From contig WELA01008232.1 in the NCBI GenBank assembly GCA_009602735.1, positions 63,238 to 127,237 on the forward strand: 64,000 bases of DNA, in the 5' to 3' direction. A program made the position numbers and the translations under genes. The notes under the pieces are model-generated. The model did no database searches. It was not told the origin of the DNA and saw nothing but the letters and a program-made list of their open reading frames with translations. Positions 15,762 to 25,222 of the stretch are shown in pieces. Origin of the DNA: Mesotaenium endlicherianum. Taxonomy: Eukaryota; Streptophyta; Zygnematophyceae; Zygnematales; Mesotaeniaceae. Every line of letters starts with the position of its first letter. Position 1 is the first letter of the stretch.

Positions 15762-15773
15762 TGGTATCGGAGC
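15762..15773 (+). other. Primer-binding site, initiator-Met tRNA type
   Basis: TGGTATCGGAGC begins one base after the 5' LTR. It is identical to the primer site of the family A element. Confidence 0.88.
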
Positions 15774-15840
15774 CGATCTCGGTTTCTCCAAGGAAATTTA
15801 TTTTCAGTGGTTTGGAAATCTATTTCGGGGTTTTTCTCGT

Positions 15841-15893
15841 ACTGGAGGGTCACCCATCCCAGTCCTGCCCTGGGCTACGGTCGCTTATCGTAG
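15841..15893 (-). pseudogene. 5S rRNA-derived segment, copy 1 (antisense in gag leader)
   Basis: The minus strand reads TAAGCGACCG, then CAGGACTGGGATGGGTGACC. This matches the 3' half of plant and algal 5S rRNA (AAGTTAAGCG, then the C-box GGATGGGTGACCTCC) in the right order and spacing. Only the internal-promoter half is present, not the full 120 nt. It lies between the primer site and the gag start. Confidence 0.72.
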
Positions 15894-15917
15894 AAATCTG
15901 TTTGGGGCAATTCTTCG

Positions 15918-15972
15918 TCCTGGACGGTCACCCATCCCAGTTCTGCTCTGACCCTGCGGTCGCTTATCGTAG
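15918..15972 (-). pseudogene. 5S rRNA-derived segment, copy 2 (antisense in gag leader)
   Basis: A second copy in the same orientation about 77 bp on. The minus strand reads TAAGCGACCGCAGGG, CAGAGCAG, ACTGGGATGGGTGACC, and then TCCAGGA after one base. It is closer to 5S rRNA than copy 1, because the CAGAGCAG block is also present. The two copies differ from each other, so the duplication is not recent. Confidence 0.75.
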
Positions 15973-16026
15973 CCACTTCCAACGGGAAATTTCATCTCCT
16001 TTTTTAGGCGCTATCTCGGTTTTCCC

Positions 16027-17307
16027 ATGGAGGCCGACAATGGCGCCCCCATCGATGCGGCCGCTGCGGTCGCCAGCGCTCCTGCTCATGCAGGAGGCGC
16101 TCCTGCGCAAGATGTTGGCAATCCTGCTCAAGGCGGCGGCGCTCTCGCTCTCAACGCGGCAAATCCTCCAAGCGGCGCAGATCACCCCGACCCACTTACG
16201 CCGCGTTCATTTCAAAACTACGTCATTGGACGTTTTACGACCTTGACTACAACCACCCAAACCATGACGATGGCTCTCGCCACTTTGTCAGATCTTATTG
16301 GTAGTACGGAAAATCGCATCAATCTCGCTGAGGCCACTCATATTGAGTTGGCCAATCTCGTTAATCGCTTCGTGGCTCGCATGGACACTCATCCTTTGCT
16401 TGTTCGTTCTTCACAGGCTGCCCAAGGGATGCCAGGCCCATCTGGGACCACTGGCGACAACGCCAATCCGCCACCCCCGCCTGCTCCCCTTGGGCAGGCC
16501 GCGGCACCAACACCTACGTACAAGCCTTCGCCGCCTGAGAAGTTTCAAGGCGGTCCAAATAGTGATGTGCGACGTTTTCTCAAAGAACTTAAAACATTCT
16601 TTGCGTTAGCCAAGGTCGCTCCTGCAGATCAGGCCATGATGGCTTCCACTTTTCTTAAGGGGGATGCGTCCCAGTTATGGCATGGGGCTGAGAGGGGGCC
16701 GTTGACATTTGAGGAGTTCAGTACAGAGTTACGCAATTCGTTTGGGCGTCACAATCCCTCGAAGTCGGCCCGTGACAAGTTGCTTCAGCTCAAGCAGACA
16801 GGCACTATTGAGACATACGTTAACAAGTTTCGTATTTTAGTCGCTCAGATTGTAGATGTTCCAGTCGATGCTGGGATGCAGATTCACCTTTTTCGCTTGG
16901 GGTTACAGGCAGCGTATGCTAGTCGTCTCAATGCAAACCCAGTCACAGGTTTGGAATGGACAGCCATCAACGACCTTATTCGTTACACTGAGACGTTAGC
17001 CCAAGAGGAGCCGGTCGCTACGCCTAAGAAGGTTACGCGTCCGTCCCGCCCTCCACCTTCGTTTCCTAGTACTCGCAATACCGCTCCAAAGAGGACTTAT
17101 CCCAATGGCGCGGGCAATGGGCTTAGATCCAATGGCCCCCCTCCCAAGATAGGCAAGATAGATAACGCAGAAGCTCGCACTCGTATGATGCAGGCAGGGC
17201 TGTGTTTTGGCTGTGGGAAGCATGGGCATACGATCTCAGCCTGTCCTAATAAAAAGGATTCGAAGGGCGATCCCAAGGGAAAGGGCAAGGGGCCTTTAAA
17301 AGAGTAG
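16027..17307 (+). CDS. gag polyprotein of family C element
   Basis: 426 residues from the ATG at 16027. An Ala/Pro-rich N-terminus (about residues 1-60) precedes a central retrotransposon gag/capsid domain (about 170-320; FLKGDASQLWHGAERGPLTF) and a CCHC zinc knuckle CFGCGKHGHTISACP (about 397-411) followed by a Lys-rich tail. It packages element RNA in cytoplasmic particles. Intact in this copy. Confidence 0.93.
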   Translation: MEADNGAPIDAAAAVASAPAHAGGAPAQDVGNPAQGGGALALNAANPPSGADHPDPLTPRSFQNYVIGRFTTLTTTTQTMTMALATLSDLIGSTENRINLAEATHIELANLVNRFVARMDTHPLLVRSSQAAQGMPGPSGTTGDNANPPPPPAPLGQAAAPTPTYKPSPPEKFQGGPNSDVRRFLKELKTFFALAKVAPADQAMMASTFLKGDASQLWHGAERGPLTFEEFSTELRNSFGRHNPSKSARDKLLQLKQTGTIETYVNKFRILVAQIVDVPVDAGMQIHLFRLGLQAAYASRLNANPVTGLEWTAINDLIRYTETLAQEEPVATPKKVTRPSRPPPSFPSTRNTAPKRTYPNGAGNGLRSNGPPPKIGKIDNAEARTRMMQAGLCFGCGKHGHTISACPNKKDSKGDPKGKGKGPLKE

Positions 17308-17342
17308 CTCAGGAGATAGCTGCAAAGCCTCCTTCTGAGCTA

Positions 17343-20300
17343 TTGACAACACAACTTAGTGAACAGGAAATTCTAGGTGTTTGTTCGCAAGCACCAAAGG
17401 TTCTTGTCCACTCTGGCATACCCGATATAAATATAATTCGAAACGAATATATTTGTATGCAAGTGTTGAGCTTTGCTGAGTTTATGGAACTCGAGTGCAT
17501 CCATGATTCCATGTTCTTGCACTTTCAGCCGCATGATCCTAACCTCGAAAAGTGTTTCGCACACTTGGCACGACTAAGGAAAATGCACAAGTGTCTCGCT
17601 CCAATTTATATTGCGGCGTTCACAAACAAGCGCTGGTACTTTGACCCGATCACTCGGTTTCAAGCGCGATCGACAATGCAAAATGGAATTTTGGTAAAGG
17701 AGCTCCATATTTTCCACCTTCCTCTCAAGGCGAGGACATTGCTAGTGATGCATAATGCTTCTTTGGGGCTAAGTATGACGTTTGACGCGAAAATTTCAGG
17801 CAAGTCATGCTTCACCATCATTGATTCAGGCGCGTCAGTGAGCTTCATTAGTGCACGCTTTGCACAAGGGATGAAGTTGATTCCAACACTCAAGAACGAG
17901 GACCTTCGACTTGGCGATGGTTCCTTAGCTTGTACTCTTGGAAAGATAAAGTTGCAGCTCAAAGTGCAATCATACATCGGCCACGAACAATTCTATGTTA
18001 CTAAGTTGCCCGAGGGTATTGATGCAATTTTGGGAACGACTTGGCTTACGCAAACAAGTGCATTGCTTGACTTCAGTCAAAAGACATGCATTGTACGCAA
18101 AGGGACAAGGAAGATCACTCTTCAATCCCTAAAGCCCGATATGGAATTAGAAAGTCCCTCCAAGACTCTTCTATTGTCCATTAAGCAAGCTAGACGTTTG
18201 GCAAAGAAAGGTCAAAATGTTTTCTTTGGATTACTACGACCTGATTCCCCAGTCACTAAGCTCTCCAAGGAGGAGCCTACACTCGATTTGACTGGTCATG
18301 ACGACACACTTACAGCTGAACTTTCTGCTCTTTTGCAAAAGTACAAGTCAGTGTTTCCAAGTGAAATACCGCCTGGCCTACCGCCTGATAGGGGTATTGG
18401 ACATACGATTCCTCTCGTTCCTGATGCTCTCCCAACTTGGCGGCCAATTTATCGCCTCAGCCCGTTGGAGATGAACGAGATGAAAGACCAAATTACCGAT
18501 TTGCTTGAGAAAGGATGGATTGAGCCGAGCTCTTCTCCATTTGGGGCACCCATACTCTTTGTTCAAAAGAAAGATGGGACGCTTCGGATGTGCATTGATT
18601 ATCGTGCGTTGAACAACATAACGGTCAAGAACCGCTATTCGTTACCTCGCATTGATGACTTGTTTGATTCTCTGCAAGGGGCATGCGTGTTCTCCTCGCT
18701 TGATTTAGCCCAAGGCTATCATCAGATACGAATCACACCTGAGGATGTCCCCAAGACAGCGTTTCGTACGCCTATTGGGCACTTCCAATACAAAGTCCTA
18801 AGTTTTGGACTTACCAATGCACCCGCGACATTCCAAAGCACGATGAACGATTTGTTTCGACCATATTTGGGGAAATTTGTCCAAGTTTACCTCGACGATA
18901 TCCTGGTCTATTCAAAGAACAAGGACGAGCACTACAAGCACCTCGAGTTGGTGTTGCAAATCCTTCGTGAGCAAGAGCTATACGCTAAGCTCAAGAAATG
19001 TTCCTTCCTAAAGGATGAACTTTTGTACCTCGGGCACATAGTGGGTTCGAAAGGGGTGCGCCCTGACCCAGCCAAGATTGCGTGTGTCGCAGATTGGCCC
19101 GTCCCGACTGATGTGCATACTGTACGTTCATTCCTTGGGTTTGCAAACTACTTTCGTAAGTTTATGCAAGGTTACTCAGTGATGGCCGCGCCACTCACTG
19201 CTCTGACGAGGAAAGATAAGACGTTCATTTGGAATGAGAATACGCAAATTGCGTTTGAGCGCATTAAGTATGCACTCACTAATGCGCCACTTCTCTCATT
19301 AGCCGATCCCGACTTGCCTTACGAGGTAGTCGCAGATGCGTCTGGTGTTGGAGTAGGGGCTGTTCTGCTGCAGGCAGGCAAGCCCATCAGTTTTGAGAGT
19401 CGAAAGCTGACACCCGCCGAACAAAATTACTCAACGACAGAGCAGGAGCTCTGGGCGGTCATATATGCTTTAAACACTTGGCGATGTTATTTGGAAGGTT
19501 GCAAGGGTTTGACCGTGGTTACGGATCACTGTCCAAATACCTTCTTTCAAATACAGCCAACGCTATCGAGGCGCCAGACGAGATGGTCTGAGTTCTTGCA
19601 ACGATTCCACTTTAACTGGGCGTATCGCCCTGGTCGCAATAATGTTGCGGACCCTTTAAGTCGAATTCCCCTTCACCACTTGATGTTGGGGACTGTTGCG
19701 AGTTTGCAAGGACGAAATGGTCAGGTTTCGAGGGCGGCCACCCTTGATTCTTCTGTACCCCTCCAGACGACTGGCGTTGCCAGGCCTGGTGACGCGGGCC
19801 AACCCGATTTGGGTAGCATGCAAACTTCTGAAGTACTTGACCTGCATCAACTATTTCACGAAGGCTATCTCAAAGATCCGTTTTTCCTAGATCTCCAGGG
19901 TTCTGACTTGAGTGGTGTAGCCACAACGATGGACAGAATGGACAAAAGGAAAGGACACTCAGACTATACGTTTGAGGACGGTTTTTGGTGGCACAATGGG
20001 CGCATTGCTGTCCCAGAAGGCCGAGTAAGACATGAGCTCCTACGAGAAGCGCATGACTCTCCTTACTCAGGTCATCATGGAATTACCAAAACCTTACATC
20101 TTTTGCGCCGAGGGTACATTTGGCCGTCCCTCAAGGTTGATGTTACTGAGTACATCGTCAACTGCGCGACATGTCAAAGGAATAAGCCTAGCCATACGTG
20201 GCCAGCTGGGAAGTTGCAACCATTGGAACTTGCAGGTGCTCCTTGGGAAAGCATAAGCCTCGACTTTGTCGTTGAATTGCCTACCACTGATAGAGGACAC

Positions 20301-21413
20301 AATGGGGTGTTAACGATCGTCGATCGTTTCACTAAGATGGTCCACTTTGTGGCCAGTAAACCATCGCTTGATGCAGTCGAGACCGCGCGTCTCTTCGTGG
20401 ATCACGTGTTCAAGTTACATGGCATGCCTAAAGAGATCATAAGCGATCGTGATAGTCGATTTACGAGTCACTTCTGGCAGGAAGTTTGCTCGCATTTTGG
20501 CACGAACCTTAAGATGTCAACTAGCTTCCATCCTCAGACCGATGGTCAGACTGAACGCTTGAACCGCGTTTTGCAACAATTCCTTAGGCATTATGTGAAT
20601 CCTCGTCAAGACGATTGGGACACCCTCCTTTCAGTCGCAGAGTTCGCAGTTAATAATGCTTATCAGGAAAGTGTTAAGGAAACTCCATTTTTTCTTAATT
20701 ATGGGCGACATCCGCACACTCCCCTGACACACGTAGTTCATGGTCAGATGGGGATGTCAACCATGAGAGTACCAAGTGCACGCCTCTTTGTCCACTCTCT
20801 TCAAGAGGTGCACAAGAACGCGAAGTTGGCCTTGGCCGCTGCTCGAGACCGACAGAAAACGTTTGCTGACACGCACAGGACTGAGTTAAATTTTGAAGTT
20901 GGCAATAAAGTACTTTTGCAAACTAAGAACCTACAACTCAAGCACCCAGGAAAGCGCAAGCTTCTGCCTCGTTGGGTAGGCCCTTTTATCGTAACTGCAA
21001 AGGTTGGACCTGTTGCATATCGACTGGATTTGCCTAAATCCATGGGGCGAACGCATCCTGTGTTCCATGTCAGTTTACTAAAACTGTTTAGGTCCGATGG
21101 CCGCTATCAGCCACAAGCACCAGAGTTGGAACTCGACGATGATGATAAAGCCTGGGATGTAGAGGAGGTGTTAGGCCACCGCTACACTCGTCATAAGCCT
21201 CCTCGAGTGGAGCTTTTGATCAAATGGCTCGATTACGATTCAAGTTGGAATTCGTACGAACCTCAAGATGAGATCCTACTTAATTGTAAGGACTTGGTTC
21301 AAGGATATTGGTTACGATGGGCTCAAGCTCAAGAGTTCTGCGCTAAGGCAGGTGTGCTACCAGGCGCGCTTCGTACACCAAAGAACAAACGCAAAAGGGA
21401 CGCGGCCAAGTAA
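17343..21413 (+). CDS. pol polyprotein of family C element (PR-RT-RH-IN-chromodomain)
   Basis: A long open frame of about 1,350 residues just after gag and in a different frame, as in gypsy elements that make pol by ribosomal frameshifting. Domains: aspartic protease (IIDSGASVSFIS near 17820), RT ([20 protein letters not shown] near 18570, YLDDILVYS near 18893), RNase H (VVADASGVGVGAVLLQ near 19330), integrase zinc-binding domain (HHGITKTLHLLRRGYIW, CATCQRNK near 20070-20180), integrase core ([31 protein letters not shown]) and a chromodomain (WDVEEVLGHRYTRHKPPRVE near 21160) that would steer insertion into heterochromatin. Confidence 0.94.
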   Translation: MTTQLSEQEILGVCSQAPKVLVHSGIPDINIIRNEYICMQVLSFAEFMELECIHDSMFLHFQPHDPNLEKCFAHLARLRKMHKCLAPIYIAAFTNKRWYFDPITRFQARSTMQNGILVKELHIFHLPLKARTLLVMHNASLGLSMTFDAKISGKSCFTIIDSGASVSFISARFAQGMKLIPTLKNEDLRLGDGSLACTLGKIKLQLKVQSYIGHEQFYVTKLPEGIDAILGTTWLTQTSALLDFSQKTCIVRKGTRKITLQSLKPDMELESPSKTLLLSIKQARRLAKKGQNVFFGLLRPDSPVTKLSKEEPTLDLTGHDDTLTAELSALLQKYKSVFPSEIPPGLPPDRGIGHTIPLVPDALPTWRPIYRLSPLEMNEMKDQITDLLEKGWIEPSSSPFGAPILFVQKKDGTLRMCIDYRALNNITVKNRYSLPRIDDLFDSLQGACVFSSLDLAQGYHQIRITPEDVPKTAFRTPIGHFQYKVLSFGLTNAPATFQSTMNDLFRPYLGKFVQVYLDDILVYSKNKDEHYKHLELVLQILREQELYAKLKKCSFLKDELLYLGHIVGSKGVRPDPAKIACVADWPVPTDVHTVRSFLGFANYFRKFMQGYSVMAAPLTALTRKDKTFIWNENTQIAFERIKYALTNAPLLSLADPDLPYEVVADASGVGVGAVLLQAGKPISFESRKLTPAEQNYSTTEQELWAVIYALNTWRCYLEGCKGLTVVTDHCPNTFFQIQPTLSRRQTRWSEFLQRFHFNWAYRPGRNNVADPLSRIPLHHLMLGTVASLQGRNGQVSRAATLDSSVPLQTTGVARPGDAGQPDLGSMQTSEVLDLHQLFHEGYLKDPFFLDLQGSDLSGVATTMDRMDKRKGHSDYTFEDGFWWHNGRIAVPEGRVRHELLREAHDSPYSGHHGITKTLHLLRRGYIWPSLKVDVTEYIVNCATCQRNKPSHTWPAGKLQPLELAGAPWESISLDFVVELPTTDRGHNGVLTIVDRFTKMVHFVASKPSLDAVETARLFVDHVFKLHGMPKEIISDRDSRFTSHFWQEVCSHFGTNLKMSTSFHPQTDGQTERLNRVLQQFLRHYVNPRQDDWDTLLSVAEFAVNNAYQESVKETPFFLNYGRHPHTPLTHVVHGQMGMSTMRVPSARLFVHSLQEVHKNAKLALAAARDRQKTFADTHRTELNFEVGNKVLLQTKNLQLKHPGKRKLLPRWVGPFIVTAKVGPVAYRLDLPKSMGRTHPVFHVSLLKLFRSDGRYQPQAPELELDDDDKAWDVEEVLGHRYTRHKPPRVELLIKWLDYDSSWNSYEPQDEILLNCKDLVQGYWLRWAQAQEFCAKAGVLPGALRTPKNKRKRDAAK

Positions 21414-21554
21414 ACGCTCTTTTACGTCACTGTGATGATGCATAGTCCAATCGCTCACCCACTGTTTTACGCTAGTCACGACTAGTATTGACACTTTAAG
21501 ACTTAAAAGACGTACGCTTAACGAGGACGTTAAGTTCTTTTAAGGGGGGAGGAG
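21414..21554 (+). other. 3' noncoding region and purine tract of family C element
   Basis: A short stretch after pol ending in AAGGGGGGAGGAG (21542-21554) directly against the 3' LTR, the plus-strand primer. Confidence 0.85.
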
Positions 21555-22476
21555 TGTAACGATCCGAGCTATTTTAGGCGTATTTGGGACGTTTTCCCAA
21601 TTACCTAAAGTACGTTATACTATTTATCATATTATTTGATAAATGATTGCATCACATTCAATTATTCGTCACACGTGTGTGTCGATTAATTCCTGGTCGA
21701 TTGGCGAAACGACCAAGATACTATTGCAAAAGCGTCGTAACGTAACTCGACTACTTCGCAAAAGTACGACATAATTATTCATAAAGTTACTTTGATTAAT
21801 TATGAGATGATAACTTAATAAATCACGGATTGATTAAGTTGATTTGATTGTCATTATTTCGGATAATGCACAGTCACAAACTTCGCATTTACGACCAGTC
21901 GTTAATACGAAGAAAGCGTCGTAAAATTCAAACGACAATTAATATGCAAAGCGACTTTGCATCCGAGCGGATTCGAACCCGCGACTCGTCGTTTGTAACG
22001 TTCACACCTAACCAATTGGCGAAGTAGTTATTCGTAACTACCGGTTCATGGCGAAAGTACGTGTACGTGACTCCGCAAACCATCGCGTCTTTTCAAAAGT
22101 CGCGTGAACGCGAATACGCCCGTTTGGCGTGAAACGGTTATTTCGGAAAACCGTCGAAAAGTCTCCAAACGTCCAAACGGCTCGTTTGGAGCATTCGGCC
22201 GAACAGTTTTGTAACCTTTCGTCCGTTTTCGTTGAACATGAACCTGTGCCCTAGGTGGTGACTCGAAGCACTCCAGTGCCTCAAGATTTGCAAGTATATA
22301 TACTTGCAAGAGTCATTGTGAGTGCAACTCTCACAAGCACACATTCTACGTTAGTTTACATTTTCGCTCTTTCGAGTATTCGTCGATTTGCACAATTATA
22401 CAGATTTTCCTTCCACTTGAATTAAATATTCCTTGAATACCGAGGAAAGATCCTCTCGAAAAGCAGAAACGTAACA
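21555..22476 (+). repeat. 3' LTR of family C element
   Basis: 922 bp, near-identical to the 5' LTR. It repeats the antisense tRNA-like relic at 21962-22026, here with the exact B-box string GGTTCGAATCC on the minus strand. Confidence 0.95.
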
Positions 22477-24252
22477 TGAGCCTGCTATTGAACCTAGGCT
22501 ATCCAGGGTTGATAGGCAGCTAGTTGTGGCTAAAAAGCGTCTACAGAAGCAAAGAGAAGGGACTGCTAGAGTGCAGAGTAGACATGCTCAGAAGCATGCT
22601 CACGTTGAGCGTTTCTTGAAATTGCTTAAGATAGAAAATGCCAGGTTGAAGAGAAGCAATCAGTAACTTAGGATTGAGAAGCTGGTTGCTGATGCAGCTG
22701 TCCCACTTGCAATCATTTGACGCATAACGAGAAGAAAGTGTGCCAAGACATGGTTACGGATGGGAGATGATGTGTCAAATATTGTGAGAGATAAATTTGG
22801 AGATGACAACAATGCAGCGACAGCAATAGCACACTTTCTGAACAGGCCAGAAAACAAATTCTTGCTTGCAAAGATAACAGCTAACTTGGACCCGAAGCAC
22901 ACAATACAAAAAGAGACCCTGAAGGAGATAGAACTGCAGTGAGAAGCAAAGCTTAGCTTTGCTTGACAATACAGGCTGGGCTTCTCGATCGAGAAGTACC
23001 AGCTTCTGTTGAATCTACTTTCTAAGACATACTCTCGAGAAATTGGTTTGTGAGAGCCTAAGTTCATAGGTGATGAAGTGACGCTACGCTTCTCAAAGCT
23101 TCCCTCTATAAGGAGAGTGAAGGCACTGGCAGCAGAAGTGTATGCAGCTGTGAATCCCATACAAGAGGCTGGAGAAACGCGAGAGTCTATAGGACTAGAA
23201 GAGACGCTTAGGGATCGGGTGAGAGAGTTGAAAATGAAAGGTATATCTCCAGGGGGGGTATTTAGAGTGCAAATACTTGAAGGTGCGTCTTAATGGTACA
23301 GAGGGGCATATTAGATAACCATAGCATGCAAAGTTGTGACCAAAGACAACAGGACAATGGCAAATTTAGCTAGGAATAACCACAATATGTTGGTGTTTGA
23401 AGGCGACGATAGCTACACCAACATCACAGAGATTACGGTCAGGTTGAAGACAGATTGCCAGAAGGTGAAATACCAAGGGGGCCTGACTGTGGGTGAGCAA
23501 ACATACCCAATTAAGTTTTTCCAGGACGAGGACTACAAGTTTAGCCATGGCTTGAATGGTTTGAGAGGGGCAAGCTCGACATACCCATGTCATATCACAA
23601 CTGAAGAAATAAAGCACAAGCGCGAGGTTGGTACGCTCCGCATGCTGGCTGGAATGCCCGATGCTGCGCACTGTCCCGCGTCCTTTCCTCACATCTGCAC
23701 CTATTCCAGCAAACACTTTGAAAATGAGTCAGACGTCGAGGTTGACAAGATGAAGAGGACACGTAGCAAGCCAAACAAAGAGAGCCAGACAGCTAGGCTA
23801 GCATATCAGTTGACACATAGGGGCCAGAGACATAAGGCACCCCCATTCTTCAACATTCCTCTTGAGGACTATGTACCTTGCATACTACATCTTCTCTTGA
23901 GGGTGACAGCAACCTTGTTTAAGAGATCACTTCATGCACATCTAGAAGGAGGTGGAAGAAAAAGTTGGAATTTCTGAGCATCCTAAAGAAAGATGCCCTC
24001 TGCAAGAATGTTACTTTGGAGCAGGTGAAGGCCTTGAAGAGAACAAAAAGAGCACGGAAGCCCACCTTCATTGGAAGAAAGTGTCGGGAGCTAAATGGGC
24101 AGGCGAAGAATCTTGCGAACTGCGTATTTTTTTTGCCAAAAGATGCTGCAAAGGAGGAACGAGTGATACAAGCATGGAGTAGCTTCAGCCAATATATGAT
24201 GAAGCTGACAGACCCTCTACCAACAGACATGCAATCTAACAGGGATAACAAG
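22477..24252 (+). pseudogene. Unrecognised split reading frame, part 2
   Basis: Continues part 1. One frame can be followed from 22481 to 23977, then a second from about 23965 to the next element. It contains a Lys/Arg-rich coiled-coil-like stretch (VAKKRLQKQREGTARVQSRH), a GDDVSNIVRDKFGDDNNA segment, and a conserved-looking block with FFQDEDYKF, GLRGASSTYPC and a later LEDYVPCILHLLLR. The block recalls uncharacterised repetitive proteins from invertebrate genomes with a GGDxKFL...GL...SxYxC signature, possibly a transposase-like RNase H fold. That is memory, not a search. Several in-frame stops of TGA and TAA type and one frame change mark it as dead. The family B element ends this part at 24252. 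Confidence 0.6.
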
Positions 24253-25222
24253 TGTAATGAATCAGTATATTGGTTGATGTAATAATCATTGGAATATAAT
24301 AGTTAAACAAGTTCAGCTTGCTGAGTTTTACTTAATATTGAGTTTGCTGGACTTTATTAAATAATCAGTTTAATGACTTAGCCGGGGGCAGCAGGCTGAA
24401 GTAAACTTAGGTCAGCTTGCTGACACATTCTTTGACAGCCAGCTGACTTCCGTACTCGGTAGCGGCAAACTGCCTAGATACGCATCTAAGTATGGTGCGC
24501 TTGATGAATGGCCAGATGACATCCTTCGGATGGATGGCGATTCGGGATGATGGGAGATGGCGGTGGATTTGGTTAACCGAGGTCCTAGCAACGTGGTTAA
24601 CTCCTGGGTAGGCGGTGCCATGGCATTGACCGTTGAACAGTAAACTCATTCCATGTTCATATGCTAGGTACTGCTCCCGAGTTCGGCATTCGGAAACAAA
24701 GCCAACTCTCTTGTACAGCTTACTGAGAGAGATCTCAATCCAAGGCAAGAAGCCATTGATAGCACTGTCTCCTAGCCTTGCTTATATGTGAGTTTATTGA
24801 TTGCATCATTGATGCTGGTTTGCTTCCATTTGACTTACGTGTATTGTCCAATGCTAGTGTGTTGTCTTTTGCTGTTTAATCGATCAACAGAAAATACCAT
24901 GAAGATTGCTTGCTAATATAACACTAGATGGCCCAGTGGAACTAACACTTTTTGGTGCGTTTTGAGCACATGTTTGGGAATTTCTGTAGCTCACAATACA
25001 AGTCCAATCGGGCCATGAATTAGGTTTTTGAGAAGTACACATCAAAAGATTTCTGAATTTGTACTTTTTATATTTAATAATCAATTTTGTTAAAGATTTA
25101 AATGGCATTTAATAATGCTGAAATAAGCGCGCGATATTTCTCCAACTTTGAGGCATTGTATCTCGTAATTGCCAATACTTGAGGGCCTGGGATTTAGACC
25201 AGGGTTGCCCTATTGTATCATG

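Larger units (their letters stand above)
14841..22476 (+). mobile_element. Family C Ty3/gypsy chromovirus, young and whole-looking
   Basis: LTRs of 920 and 922 bp begin TGTAACGATCCGAGC and end GAAACGTAACA. They show about four or five substitutions and two small indels between them, so the insertion is recent. The perfect target duplication TGAGC lies at 14836-14840 and 22477-22481. A primer site, gag, pol and purine tract are all present with long open frames, so the element looks whole. Unusually, the leader holds two antisense 5S-rRNA-like segments and each LTR holds an antisense tRNA-like relic. It sits inside an older reading frame. Confidence 0.96.

Noticed and set aside
15761-16246. 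161-residue ORF in the family C leader as an extra gene
   Set aside because: It overlaps the primer site, the 5S-like segments and the gag start in another frame. It is open by chance.
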